Source: an alpha proteobacterium SCGC AAA015-N04
Lineage (GTDB): Bacteria > Pseudomonadota > Alphaproteobacteria > Puniceispirillales > Marisalimonadaceae
DNA: 43,608 nucleotides
Direction: 5' to 3'
Assembly (NCBI GenBank): GCA_000383115.1
Contig: KB910523.1
Location: 11,367-54,974, forward strand
Of the stretch, positions 16,921-25,559 are shown piece after piece; within the stretch, counting starts at the first letter, position 1, and each line of letters opens with the position of its first letter. A program made the position numbers and the translations under genes. The notes under the pieces were generated by a model. The model was not told where the DNA came from. It did no database searches and saw only the letters and a list, made by a program, of their open reading frames with translations.

Positions 16921-17676
16921 ATGTCAGTTTCATTAGATAAAAATGAAAAAGTTTTCAGTTTAGCTTTAGATGGCTTTGAAGGACCAATTGATCTTTTATT
17001 AAATTTAGCTAAAGAGCATAAAATTGATATTTCTAAGATTTCAATATTAAATTTAGCAGAGCAATATTTGCAATTTTTAGAATATATAATAAAAAAAGAT
17101 ATCGAAATTGCTGCGGAATACTTAGTAATGGGTGCCTGGCTTGCCTTTTTAAAATCAAAGTTGCTTTTACCTTCAAAAATTAATGATGATGCAATGGACA
17201 TTGAAGAAATGTCAGAATTGCTTGAATTTCAGATGAAAAAATTAGAATCTATGCAAAAGGTATCAAAGCTTCTTTTTAAAAAACATCAGTTAGGGATTCA
17301 TTTTTTTAAAAGAGGAAAAGCAGAATATTTCGTAACTAATCAAAAGTTTTTGTATCAATTAAGTTTGCACGATTTAATCAAGTCTTATCATCAAATAGTA
17401 ATTAGTGAAAATTCTAATTCAATCACAATTGCTAGATCAAAATTATACTCGGTAGATGAGGCTTCAAAAAGGTTAAAATTGTTGATGTCTAAAACGAATG
17501 GTTGGAAAAATTTATTTGAATTTATTCCAAAAAATATTACGGATAAGCTTGAAAAAAAATCTGCTGTGGCTTCTCATTTTGTAGCTTCATTAGAACTTGT
17601 TAAAGAAGGGCATATTTTTTTAAAACAGGATGGCTATAATAAAAATATTTACTTAAATTCTAAATCTAATTTGTAA
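16921..17676 (+). CDS. scpA: segregation and condensation protein A
   Basis: Kleisin subunit of the SMC-ScpAB condensin that organises and segregates the chromosome. The 251-residue protein has the family N-terminus (LDGFEGPIDLLLNLAKEHKIDISKISI) and the helical AAEYLVMGAWLAFLKSKLLLP segment. The C-terminal winged-helix half (VASFLASLELVKEG equivalents) follows. A GAGG core sits 6 nt before the ATG, 11 nt after the SPOR gene. scpB follows at 42 nt. Confidence 0.94.
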   Translation: MSVSLDKNEKVFSLALDGFEGPIDLLLNLAKEHKIDISKISILNLAEQYLQFLEYIIKKDIEIAAEYLVMGAWLAFLKSKLLLPSKINDDAMDIEEMSELLEFQMKKLESMQKVSKLLFKKHQLGIHFFKRGKAEYFVTNQKFLYQLSLHDLIKSYHQIVISENSNSITIARSKLYSVDEASKRLKLLMSKTNGWKNLFEFIPKNITDKLEKKSAVASHFVASLELVKEGHIFLKQDGYNKNIYLNSKSNL

Positions 17677-17718
17677 ACTTATGTAAGAAAACTTATTAAT
17701 AATAACAAAGGTTATAAT

Positions 17719-18309
17719 ATGCTTAATTTAAACAAAAAAAAGGACGAAGAGTTTGACTTTAATTTAAACAAAAAAATAGTTGAAGCCTTAATTTTTTCAT
17801 CTCAAGAGCCAATAACTTTAACTGAATTAAGAAAGTCAATAATAAATAAAGATCTACTTAATGAAATTTTAGTTTCATTGGAAAAAAAATACTCTTCAAG
17901 TGGTATCAATTTATTTAAGGTTAATGATTCATATGCGTTTAGAACGTCTCCAGATCTTTGTGAATATTTGAATATAGAAAAAATAATTCCAAAAAAATTA
18001 TCTAGAGCAGCTACTGAGACACTTGCAATAATAGCTTATCATCAACCAATAACTCGATCAGAGATTGAAAATATAAGGGGGGTTTCTCTTAGCAAGGGTA
18101 CATTGGATTTATTACTTGAATTAAATTGGATACAACCAGGAGAGAGAAAAACAACCCCAGGCAATCCTCTTACATGGTTGACTTCAAATAATTTTCTAGA
18201 TCATTTTGGTTTAAAGAACATAACAGATCTTCCTGGTTTAGATGATTTAAAGGATACTGGTCTTTTAGAAAAAAATAAAATTATATTTAAAGATAATTTT
18301 GTTGAATAG
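17719..18309 (+). CDS. scpB: segregation and condensation protein B
   Basis: Partner of ScpA in the SMC condensin complex. The 196-residue protein has two winged-helix units, with KIVEALIFSSQEPITLTEL near the N-terminus, and AYAFRTSPDL-type (here SYAFRTSPDLCEYL) and LSRAATETLAIIAYHQPITRSEIENIRGVS in the middle. This last segment is the ScpB signature. It ends with PGNPLTWLTSNNFLDHFGL and a DLPGL motif. Length is normal and the place after scpA is conserved. Confidence 0.95.
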   Translation: MLNLNKKKDEEFDFNLNKKIVEALIFSSQEPITLTELRKSIINKDLLNEILVSLEKKYSSSGINLFKVNDSYAFRTSPDLCEYLNIEKIIPKKLSRAATETLAIIAYHQPITRSEIENIRGVSLSKGTLDLLLELNWIQPGERKTTPGNPLTWLTSNNFLDHFGLKNITDLPGLDDLKDTGLLEKNKIIFKDNFVE

Positions 18310-18340
18310 TTCATTTAAAATTTTAAAGGGTTAACTAAAT

Positions 18341-19417
18341 TTGTTAGAATTTATTGAAATATCCCACTCATACAATAAAAAACTAGTTCTTAAAAATTTT
18401 TCTATGAAATTAAAATTAGGAGAAGTTGTATCTTTATTAGGTCCTTCAGGTTGTGGAAAAACTACTTTATTAAAATTGGCCAGTGGAATAGAAAAGATTC
18501 AACAAGGAGAAATAAAATTACATAATAGAGTAATTTCCTCTTCTAATGTACACGTTAACCCAGAAAATAGAAATATAGGATACGTTTTCCAGGATTGTGC
18601 TTTGTTTCCACATTTGACAATATTAGAGAATATTTTTTTTGGGAGGTCTAAAAGTGAAATAGAATTTCAATCAAAAAAAATAAAAAATTTAATGTCTCAA
18701 ATTAATATATCAAACTTGTCTGATAATTACCCACATGAATTATCTGGTGGACAACAACAACAAGTAGCTTTAGTTAGGGCTATGGCTTCTGATCCAAAAA
18801 TAATATTTTTAGATGAACCTTATTCAAATTTAGATTCACGATTAAAAGAAAAAATTAGAGATCAAATGTTACATATTTTAAGGGAACACAAAATTTCTGC
18901 ATTGTTAGTAACACATGATCCACAAGAAGCAATGTTTATGTCAGATAAAATTGGTATCTTAAATAAGGGATATATTGAACAATTTGGAAGTCCTATAGAT
19001 CTGTATTTACGGCCTAAATCTGCTTTTATTGCAGAGTTTTTTGGAGAAATAAATACGCTTGAAGGTGTTGTTAAAGAAGGTTCAGTAAGAACTGTACTGG
19101 GTACTTTTCATTGTTCTCAAAGATTTAATAATAAGAAGGTAAAAATTGTTATAAGAGACGAAGCAATTAAATTGTTTTCTGCAACTAAAATTAATTTAGA
19201 TTCAAAAGATAAAACAAATTTTATTAAATCTTCATATTATGGATATGTAATGGAAACAAGATTACTTGCTGGTTCAAGTTTGGTCCATTTATCATTAAAA
19301 GTTAAAGAAATAGATTTTCACATTCACGCAAGAATTCCTGGACTTAATTTTTTTAAAGTTGATGAAAAGGTAATTGTCGAAACAGATCCAATGCAAATTT
19401 TTATCTTTGAGCAATAA
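18341..19417 (+). CDS. orphan ABC transporter ATP-binding protein, FbpC/PotA type with TOBE-like C-terminus
   Basis: ATPase subunit of an importer of the CUT1/Fe3+/spermidine type. Walker A GPSGCGKTT (34-42), Q-loop Q84 in YVFQDCALFPHL, signature LSGGQ (134-138), Walker B IIFLDEP (154-160), D-loop SNLD and H192 (LLVTHDPQEAMFMSD) are all intact. Residues about 235-358 are a regulatory TOBE-like region. The start is a TTG with AAAGGG about 10 nt upstream; no ATG occurs before the Walker A region except M22. Specificity is unknown: no permease or binding protein lies nearby, and the gene is inserted between scpB and tatA, which are usually adjacent. Resemblance is closest to ferric-iron (FbpC) ATPases (weak inference). 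Confidence 0.88.
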   Translation: MLEFIEISHSYNKKLVLKNFSMKLKLGEVVSLLGPSGCGKTTLLKLASGIEKIQQGEIKLHNRVISSSNVHVNPENRNIGYVFQDCALFPHLTILENIFFGRSKSEIEFQSKKIKNLMSQINISNLSDNYPHELSGGQQQQVALVRAMASDPKIIFLDEPYSNLDSRLKEKIRDQMLHILREHKISALLVTHDPQEAMFMSDKIGILNKGYIEQFGSPIDLYLRPKSAFIAEFFGEINTLEGVVKEGSVRTVLGTFHCSQRFNNKKVKIVIRDEAIKLFSATKINLDSKDKTNFIKSSYYGYVMETRLLAGSSLVHLSLKVKEIDFHIHARIPGLNFFKVDEKVIVETDPMQIFIFEQ

Positions 19418-19444
19418 ATAATTTTTGTATATAAAAAAATATAA

Positions 19445-19456
19445 ATTACATGTAAT
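19445..19456. promoter_or_regulatory. perfect 12-bp palindrome upstream of tatA
   Basis: ATTACATGTAAT is its own reverse complement and sits 43 nt before the tatA start, in the only sizeable gap (81 nt) of this stretch. It has no loop, so a protein-binding site is more likely than a terminator. No regulator can be named, and AT-rich DNA makes such palindromes less surprising. Confidence 0.3.
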
Positions 19457-19498
19457 GTGTTTTTAATTTAAAAGTATTTTAAATGGGAGGTTTGTATA

Positions 19499-19747
19499 AT
19501 GGGTGCATTTAGTATTTGGCATTGGATTATTGTATTAATTGTTGTTTTAATTTTATTTGGCGGAAAAGGTAAATTATCAAGTATTATGGGTGATTTTGGA
19601 AAAGGATTAAAAAATTTCAAAGATCAGGTTAAGTCTAATAGAGATAATGATGAAGAAATAGAGGTAATTGCAGAAACAAAAACCAAACCTAAAAAAAAGA
19701 CTGTTAAGAAAACAGCAAAAAAGAAACAATCTGTTAAGAAGTCGTAA
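19499..19747 (+). CDS. tatA: twin-arginine translocase subunit TatA
   Basis: Pore-forming subunit of the Tat system that exports folded proteins. The 82 residues show a single N-terminal membrane helix ([20 protein letters not shown]), the hinge and amphipathic helix ([15 protein letters not shown]), and a very Lys-rich tail (residues about 60-82). GGGAGG lies 8 nt before the ATG, the strongest ribosome-binding site in the window, which fits the high TatA:TatC ratio the system needs. Confidence 0.95.
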   Translation: MGAFSIWHWIIVLIVVLILFGGKGKLSSIMGDFGKGLKNFKDQVKSNRDNDEEIEVIAETKTKPKKKTVKKTAKKKQSVKKS

Positions 19748-19762
19748 GTAAAGTAATCTTTA

Positions 19763-20125
19763 ATGCTTGATATTGGTTTTCCAGAGTTTCTATTAATCTC
19801 ATTTGTGTTGCTTATAGTAGTTGGTCCAAAAGATTTACCAAAAGTTTTAAGGTCTATTACATCTTTTGTAAGAAAAATAAAATCTATGGCTTCACAATTT
19901 CATTCGGGAATTGATGATTTAGCAAATGAAGCTGAAATTTCTGATTTAAGAAAAGAAGTTAACAAAATTGATAAGAAATCATTAATCAACGATCATGTAA
20001 GTGAAATTAAAGAATTAGAAGATGATGTAAATATAAAATCAATAAAAAATAACGTTGATGATATAAAAAATGTAAATAATGCAAAAACAGATAAAAAATC
20101 AAATTCAAAAATTAAAAATTTATAA
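19763..20125 (+). CDS. tatB: twin-arginine translocase subunit TatB
   Basis: TatB helps TatC recognise twin-arginine signal peptides. The 120-residue protein has the TatB N-terminus (MLDIGFPEFLLISFVLLIVV, then GPKDLPKVLRS) with the Glu8 conserved in TatB, an amphipathic helix, and a charged Asp/Lys-rich tail. It follows tatA by 15 nt and precedes tatC by 14 nt, the standard order. Confidence 0.95.
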   Translation: MLDIGFPEFLLISFVLLIVVGPKDLPKVLRSITSFVRKIKSMASQFHSGIDDLANEAEISDLRKEVNKIDKKSLINDHVSEIKELEDDVNIKSIKNNVDDIKNVNNAKTDKKSNSKIKNL

Positions 20126-20139
20126 TTTCAAATAATAGT

Positions 20140-20919
20140 ATGAATAAAGCCAAAAATCCTGAACAAAACATGACATTATTAGACCACCTTATTGAGCTAA
20201 GAAATAGACTATTAGTGTCATTTTGTGCATTTTTATTTTTATTTTTCCTATGCTTCATTAAATTTACGGATGACAATCAAAATCTTGCAGATATTGTTTA
20301 TATGTTTTTGCAAGCTCCACTCGCTTCTCAAATACTTAAAAATGGTGGGAGAATGATATTTACAGCCTTGCATGAAGGTTTTTTTACCCAGGTTAAAGTT
20401 GCTTTCTTTATATCTTTATGTGTTTCTTTACCTATATTTTTAATTCAAATATGGAGATTTGTTGCGCCAGGCTTATACCAAAATGAAAAACAAGCCTTTC
20501 TTCCTTTTTTATTGGCCACTCCAATCTTATTCATAGCCGGTGCAGCCATGGTCTACTATATTGTTATACCTCTTGCGTGGGACTTTTTTCTTTCTTTTCA
20601 AGCTAATAGCGTAGATGGTTCTCTACCTATAGAATTAGAACCAAGAATATCAGAATATCTTTCATTAATTATGAAACTGATATTTGCCTTTGGATTATGT
20701 TTTGAATTACCAGTCATTTTATTATTGTTAGTCAAAACAGGTGTTATCACACCCGATGATTTAGCGAGTAAAAGAAAGTATGCAATCTTAACCGCTTTTG
20801 TTATTGCAGCGATACTTACACCGCCAGATGTTATTTCACAAATCTTATTAGCATTGCCAATTATCGCTTTGTACGAAGTATCCATAATATTTTCAAAATT
20901 TCTTAGTAAAAGTAAGTAA
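20140..20919 (+). CDS. tatC: twin-arginine translocase subunit TatC
   Basis: Polytopic core receptor of the Tat system. The 259 residues begin with the conserved cytoplasmic motif (TLLDHLIELRNRLL), include HEGFFTQVKVAFFISL and the FVAPGLYQNEKQAFLPF segment, and show six hydrophobic segments. AFGLCFELPVILLLLVKTGVI near helix 5 and AAILTPPDVISQILLALPI near helix 6 are family hallmarks. Together with tatA and tatB it makes a complete Tat system. Confidence 0.96.
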   Translation: MNKAKNPEQNMTLLDHLIELRNRLLVSFCAFLFLFFLCFIKFTDDNQNLADIVYMFLQAPLASQILKNGGRMIFTALHEGFFTQVKVAFFISLCVSLPIFLIQIWRFVAPGLYQNEKQAFLPFLLATPILFIAGAAMVYYIVIPLAWDFFLSFQANSVDGSLPIELEPRISEYLSLIMKLIFAFGLCFELPVILLLLVKTGVITPDDLASKRKYAILTAFVIAAILTPPDVISQILLALPIIALYEVSIIFSKFLSKSK

Positions 20920-20931
20920 AAGAGTTTCTTA

Positions 20932-22221
20932 ATGCATGATATAAAATTTATTAGAAACAATCCTGAAAAATTTAAAAAACTAATGAATCGTAGGGGATTA
21001 AATGTTAATACATCTTCAATTCTCGAAATCGATCAAGTCATTAGAAAAAAACAATCTGAAATACAAGTTATTCAAGAACAGAGAAATAATAGTTCAAAAG
21101 AAATTGGAAAGCTAATATCCGAAGGAAAAGATGTATCAGATTTAAAAAAAAATATTTCCAATCTTAAGTCTGAATTAACAACATTAGATCAAGAAATAAA
21201 AAAAATTTCTAATGAACTATACGAAATTTTAAAAGAATTACCAAACAGTTTAGATGATGATGTTCCTGATGGAGATAATGAGAATCATAATAAATTAATT
21301 AAAGAGTGGGGAACAAAACCTAAGTTTTCTTTTGAACCTCTAGACCACGTAGAAATTGGTGAAAAATTAAAACTACTTGATTTTAAGGCTGGAGTGAAGA
21401 TATCAGGATCAAGGTTCGTTTTATTAAGAGGAAAAATTGCTTTATTAGAAAGAGCGCTATCTGCATTTATGATAGACACTCATGTAAAGAATTTTGGTTT
21501 TGAAGAAATATCTCCTCCATATATCGTAAGAGATGAAGCATTGTTTGGGACCGGTCAACTTCCTAAATTTACTGAAGATTTATTTTGTACAACAGACAAA
21601 AGGTGGTTAATTCCAACTGCTGAAGTGCCATTAACTAATATTGTAAGAGATGAAATTCTTGATAAAAATAGTTTACCATTAAGATTTGTTGCAAATACTC
21701 CTTGTTTTAGATCTGAAGCCGGTGCAGCTGGCACTGATACGAGGGGAATGATACGTCAACACCAATTTTCTAAGGTGGAAATGGTTTTTATTACTAATCC
21801 AATTCATTCAGATGAAGAATTGAATAATTTAGTTTCTTGTGCAGAAACTATTCTAAAAAAATTAAAATTACCATATAGAATTATAAAGTTATGTTCAGGA
21901 GATGTTGGTTTTTCAGCTAAGAAAACATTTGATCTAGAGGTTTGGCTTCCTGGACAAAATTCAGGTAAAGGTATGTACAGAGAAATTTCATCATGCTCTA
22001 ATTGTGGAGATTTTCAAGCAAGGAGAATGAACGCCAAATTCAAGGATAAAGAAAAAAATAAAATTGATTTCTTGCATACACTTAATGGTTCCGGTTTAGC
22101 TATTGGAAGAACAATTATAGCCATATTAGAAAATTATCAACAAAGTGATGGATCTGTAGTTATACCTGATGTTCTTGTGCCCTACATGAAGGGAATAAAA
22201 AAAATTGAAGCATTAAATTAA
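20932..22221 (+). CDS. serS: seryl-tRNA synthetase
   Basis: Class II synthetase charging tRNA-Ser. In 429 residues: the N-terminal MHDIKFIRNNPEKFKKLMNR segment, a long coiled-coil tRNA-binding arm (about 30-110), motif 2 (TPCFRSEAGAAGTDTRGMIRQHQFSK) and motif 3 (LNGSGLAIGRTIIAILENYQ), with YREISSCSNCGDFQARRMNA between them. It follows tatC by 12 nt, the usual alphaproteobacterial neighbour. Confidence 0.97.
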   Translation: MHDIKFIRNNPEKFKKLMNRRGLNVNTSSILEIDQVIRKKQSEIQVIQEQRNNSSKEIGKLISEGKDVSDLKKNISNLKSELTTLDQEIKKISNELYEILKELPNSLDDDVPDGDNENHNKLIKEWGTKPKFSFEPLDHVEIGEKLKLLDFKAGVKISGSRFVLLRGKIALLERALSAFMIDTHVKNFGFEEISPPYIVRDEALFGTGQLPKFTEDLFCTTDKRWLIPTAEVPLTNIVRDEILDKNSLPLRFVANTPCFRSEAGAAGTDTRGMIRQHQFSKVEMVFITNPIHSDEELNNLVSCAETILKKLKLPYRIIKLCSGDVGFSAKKTFDLEVWLPGQNSGKGMYREISSCSNCGDFQARRMNAKFKDKEKNKIDFLHTLNGSGLAIGRTIIAILENYQQSDGSVVIPDVLVPYMKGIKKIEALN

Positions 22222-22225
22222 TCAC

Positions 22226-22987
22226 ATGAGTATTAAATTGAATAATATTCTTATTTCCAATGATGATGGATATGAATCTATTGGTTTGAGAGTTCTTTTA
22301 AATATTGCTGAGCAACTAGCAGATAATGTATTCATAGTATCTCCAAAAAAAAATCAATCAGCTAAATCAAAATCTATAACAATAAAAAAAAATATTAACT
22401 TTAGAGAAATATCCAAAAATTTCTGGATTGTGGATGGCACACCAACTGATTGTATGATATTTGCTCTCAATCATTTATTTAAAGAAAACAAGCCTGATTT
22501 AATCCTTAGTGGTATAAACGCAGGAAGTAATATTGGAGACGAAGTTTCTTATTCAGGTACTGTAGCTGCTGCATGGGAGGGTGCAGTTAGAAGAATAGAT
22601 TCTATTGCGCTAAGTCAGTACGGTGGTGATGATAAAATTAATTCTTATGAATGTTCAAAAGCCAAAGGTTTTGAAATAATAAGCTATCTACTAAAAATCA
22701 AATCACAAACTACTATGTTTTATAATGTTAATTTTCCATACACAATTTCACCTAATTCAAAGAATGTTAAAAGTTCATTCACAACATTAGCATCCCAAAA
22801 AATTGCTGATGAAATTTTATTTGATGATAATTTTAGTTCCTTCACTATAGGGCGTATGATCAATAACCAGAGATCTTCTACCAACTCTGATTTAGAATGT
22901 TTAAAAAAAAATAAAATTTCTATAACACCATTAACTTTAAATTTAAGTAATAATGAATTTTTTGATAAAATGAACCATGATATTTGA
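22226..22987 (+). CDS. surE: 5'/3'-nucleotidase SurE
   Basis: Metal-dependent nucleoside-monophosphate phosphatase. The 253-residue protein has the N-terminal metal site ILISNDDGYESIG (N12-D13-D14), VVSPKKNQSAKS-type segment (here IVSPKKNQSAKSKSIT), VDGTPTDC, and SGINAGSNIGDEVSYSGTVAAAWEG. It starts 4 nt after serS and overlaps the next gene by 11 nt. Confidence 0.96.
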   Translation: MSIKLNNILISNDDGYESIGLRVLLNIAEQLADNVFIVSPKKNQSAKSKSITIKKNINFREISKNFWIVDGTPTDCMIFALNHLFKENKPDLILSGINAGSNIGDEVSYSGTVAAAWEGAVRRIDSIALSQYGGDDKINSYECSKAKGFEIISYLLKIKSQTTMFYNVNFPYTISPNSKNVKSSFTTLASQKIADEILFDDNFSSFTIGRMINNQRSSTNSDLECLKKNKISITPLTLNLSNNEFFDKMNHDI

Positions 22988-23621
22988 AAGTACAATTCAA
23001 AAAGCTAATTTAATTATGAAATTAAGATCTATGGGAATTTCTTCTAAGAATGTTTTATCCGCAATTGAAAAAACCCCTAGAGAAATTTTTCTTCCTTCTA
23101 ACTTTAAAGATTATGCATACGAAAATAATCCTCTACCTATTGGTTTTGATCAAACAATAAGTCAGCCATATATAGTTGCCTTAATGACTGAAGCTTTGTC
23201 TCTAAATGGAAATGAAGTAATTTTAGAAATAGGAACTGGTTCTGGATACCAAACATCTATTTTGTCAATTTTGTCAAGAAGAGTTTATTCAATAGAAAGA
23301 ATTCGACCCTTATTAGTAAATGCTATCAGTTGTTTTAAAAAACTTAAGTTAACAAATATTATTTGCGAATGTGGAGATGGATTTTTGGGATGGCCTAAAT
23401 TAGCTCCATTTGATCATTTAATAATAACATGTGCTGTAGAAAAAATTGATAATAGATTATTAAGTCAAGTTAGATTTAATGGTACGTGTGTAGTACCAGT
23501 AGAATCTGTTTTAGGAGGGCAAAGATTAAAAAAAATAACTGTAAAAAATAAAAGAGAAAACGATATTTGGGAAGATCTTGGTCAGGTTAATTTTGTTCCA
23601 TTAATAACTGATAATTGTTGA
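22977..23621 (+). CDS. pcm: protein-L-isoaspartate O-methyltransferase
   Basis: Repairs isoaspartyl residues in aged proteins using S-adenosylmethionine. The 214-residue protein has RxxFLP (REIFLPSNFKDYAYEN), the substrate-side motif GFDQTISQPYIVALMTE (57-73), SAM motif I LEIGTGSGYQTSIL (83-96) and the downstream ECGDGFLGWP segment. It overlaps surE by 11 nt, an arrangement also found in other alphaproteobacteria and gammaproteobacteria. Confidence 0.95.
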   Translation: MIFESTIQKANLIMKLRSMGISSKNVLSAIEKTPREIFLPSNFKDYAYENNPLPIGFDQTISQPYIVALMTEALSLNGNEVILEIGTGSGYQTSILSILSRRVYSIERIRPLLVNAISCFKKLKLTNIICECGDGFLGWPKLAPFDHLIITCAVEKIDNRLLSQVRFNGTCVVPVESVLGGQRLKKITVKNKRENDIWEDLGQVNFVPLITDNC

Positions 23622-23666
23622 AATTTGTTTGATTTTAATTTAAGTCTAAAAAATAAGGTGTCTAAA

Positions 23667-24575
23667 GTGAATAAAAGCTATTACATTATTTTAACTTTCT
23701 TAGTTTTTGGATGTCAAAGCAACAAACTTTATAATGATTTTAAAAAAGATATTGCTCCTGAAAAGGAAGCTAAAATTTATAATAAAACTTCTAGTTTAAA
23801 TAAAATACAAATTCCATTAAATGGTATGATAATTGTTAAAGAATATGAGACTATATATAGTTTAGCAAACAAGTATAAAGTAATTCCCAAAGATATTATT
23901 AAAGATAATAATCTATCAAAACCTTATGCATTAAAACCTAATCAAATTTTATTCTTAAGACATGAAAATACTTATATTGTAGAAGAGAATGATACTGTAG
24001 AAAAAATTTCACAAAGATTTGCTGTTAAAAAATCAGAAATTATTAGATTAAATAAACTTATTAAACCCTTTAATTTAGTAGTAGGAAATAAAATCTTAAT
24101 CCCATTGCTTAAAGATTTTTCAGTTGTTGATTTAATTATTAATGAAAAAGTTTATGATACAAAACAAATAACTAAAAATGAATATAACTCTAACAATGAA
24201 AAAATTAAAAATGCTCCTGTTTTTCTATGGCCTGCGAAAGGTAAAGTTATAAAAAATTTTGGTAAATTTGGTAAAGGTCAACATTATGATGGTATTGATA
24301 TTATGTTTGGTAAAAATAAACCTATTTACTCAGCTTATGATGGAGAGGTAGCATTTGTTGGCTCACAAATAAAAAAGTTTGGTAATTTAATAATTTTAAA
24401 ACACAACCAGTCCTGGCTTACTGCCTATTCTAATTTGGGTAAGTATAATGTTAAAGTTGGTGACAAAATAAAAAAACAACAAATAATTGCTTATACTTCT
24501 GATAACAAAAATTATTTTCATTTTCAATTAAGACACAATAGAAGTCCAGTTAATCCATTAAGTTATTTAAATTAA
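23667..24575 (+). CDS. NlpD-like lipoprotein: two LysM domains plus degenerate LytM/M23 domain
   Basis: A 302-residue murein-binding lipoprotein. The chosen GTG start gives a short signal with lipobox LVFGC (Cys16), with AAGG about 8 nt upstream; a TTG at 23625 in frame would bury the signal. LysM repeats lie at about 54-97 and 103-147, and a LytM/M23 domain at about 185-300 (WPAKGKVIKNFGKFG...). Zinc ligands look degraded: the HxGxD histidine aligns with Tyr207 (Asp211 kept), YAHL reads YSNL, and HxH reads Y283-F-H285. This suggests a non-catalytic amidase activator like NlpD/EnvC (inference). The stop overlaps the convergent ATPase gene's stop by 4 nt. Confidence 0.87.
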   Translation: MNKSYYIILTFLVFGCQSNKLYNDFKKDIAPEKEAKIYNKTSSLNKIQIPLNGMIIVKEYETIYSLANKYKVIPKDIIKDNNLSKPYALKPNQILFLRHENTYIVEENDTVEKISQRFAVKKSEIIRLNKLIKPFNLVVGNKILIPLLKDFSVVDLIINEKVYDTKQITKNEYNSNNEKIKNAPVFLWPAKGKVIKNFGKFGKGQHYDGIDIMFGKNKPIYSAYDGEVAFVGSQIKKFGNLIILKHNQSWLTAYSNLGKYNVKVGDKIKKQQIIAYTSDNKNYFHFQLRHNRSPVNPLSYLN

Positions 24576-25435
24576 TAGATTCTAATTTTGTATCTGCTGG
24601 CTAAATCTTGAATAAACTGCCAAGCTACCCTTCCTGATCTGGCACCTCTTGTGATTGACCATTCAAGAGCCTCTGATTTAAGTTTGTTTTTTTCAATAGA
24701 TATTTTGAATTCATTACAATATGCTTTGACTATAGCTAGAAAAGTATCTTGATCCATGTTATGAAATCCAATCCATAACCCGAACCTATCAGATAAAGAA
24801 ACCTTTTCCTCTACAGATTCTGAAGGATTTATTGCTGTAGATCTCTCATTTTCCATCATGTCTCTTGGCATTAAATGTCTTCTATTTGATGTTGCATAAA
24901 AAATAACATTATCCGGCTTTCCTTCAATGCCTCCATCAAGAGCAGCTTTCAAGCTTTTATAGTTATTTTCACCAGCATCAAAGGACAAATCATCACATAA
25001 CAAAATAAATCTATAATTTTTGTGTTGTGACAAAATTAATAAAAGTTCAGGAAGTTCTGAAATATCTTCTCTATGAATTTCAACTAATTTTAAGAATTTA
25101 GATTTTGTTTTAACTATTACTTCTTTATGAACCGCTTTAACTAGAGAAGATTTGCCTGTTCCCCGTGCACCCCACAACAAAGCATTATTAGCACTTAAAC
25201 CTTTAGAAAAATTTAATGTATTATTTAAAAGAATTTTTTTTTGATTATCAATACCTTGAAGAAGGGAAATAGAAATACGGTTTATATTTTCAACAGGTCT
25301 AATTAATCCGGATTTAGTTTCAAAAATAAAACCTTCATATTGATCCAAATTGTTAATTTTTTTATCTGGAGGACCTAATTTTTCTAAAGCAATAGCAATT
25401 CTCTCTAAAATAGAGTTTGTAATATTATCAACCAT
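24572..25435 (-). CDS. AAA-type ATPase of the DUF815 family
   Basis: P-loop ATPase of unknown function, 287 residues. Walker A is WGARGTGKSSL (about 88-98), a Walker-B-like segment is FILLCDDLSFD, and the arginine-rich ATSNRRHLMPRDMMENE and SLSDRFGLWIGFHNMD segments are DUF815 hallmarks. It sits beside yajC-secD-secF in divergent orientation, as in many alphaproteobacteria, but no link to Sec is proven. Its 3' end overlaps that of the LysM gene by 4 nt. Confidence 0.88.
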   Translation of the reverse strand: MVDNITNSILERIAIALEKLGPPDKKINNLDQYEGFIFETKSGLIRPVENINRISISLLQGIDNQKKILLNNTLNFSKGLSANNALLWGARGTGKSSLVKAVHKEVIVKTKSKFLKLVEIHREDISELPELLLILSQHKNYRFILLCDDLSFDAGENNYKSLKAALDGGIEGKPDNVIFYATSNRRHLMPRDMMENERSTAINPSESVEEKVSLSDRFGLWIGFHNMDQDTFLAIVKAYCNEFKISIEKNKLKSEALEWSITRGARSGRVAWQFIQDLASRYKIRIY

Positions 25436-25559
25436 TATAAAAAGCCTATGTAAGTAAAAAATTGTAATATATATAATTTTTAAATTTTATCTATGGTATT
25501 TCTTAGTTTTTTTTTATATAAATTGTTATCTTTATATAAAGCTAACAATGGAGTTTTTT

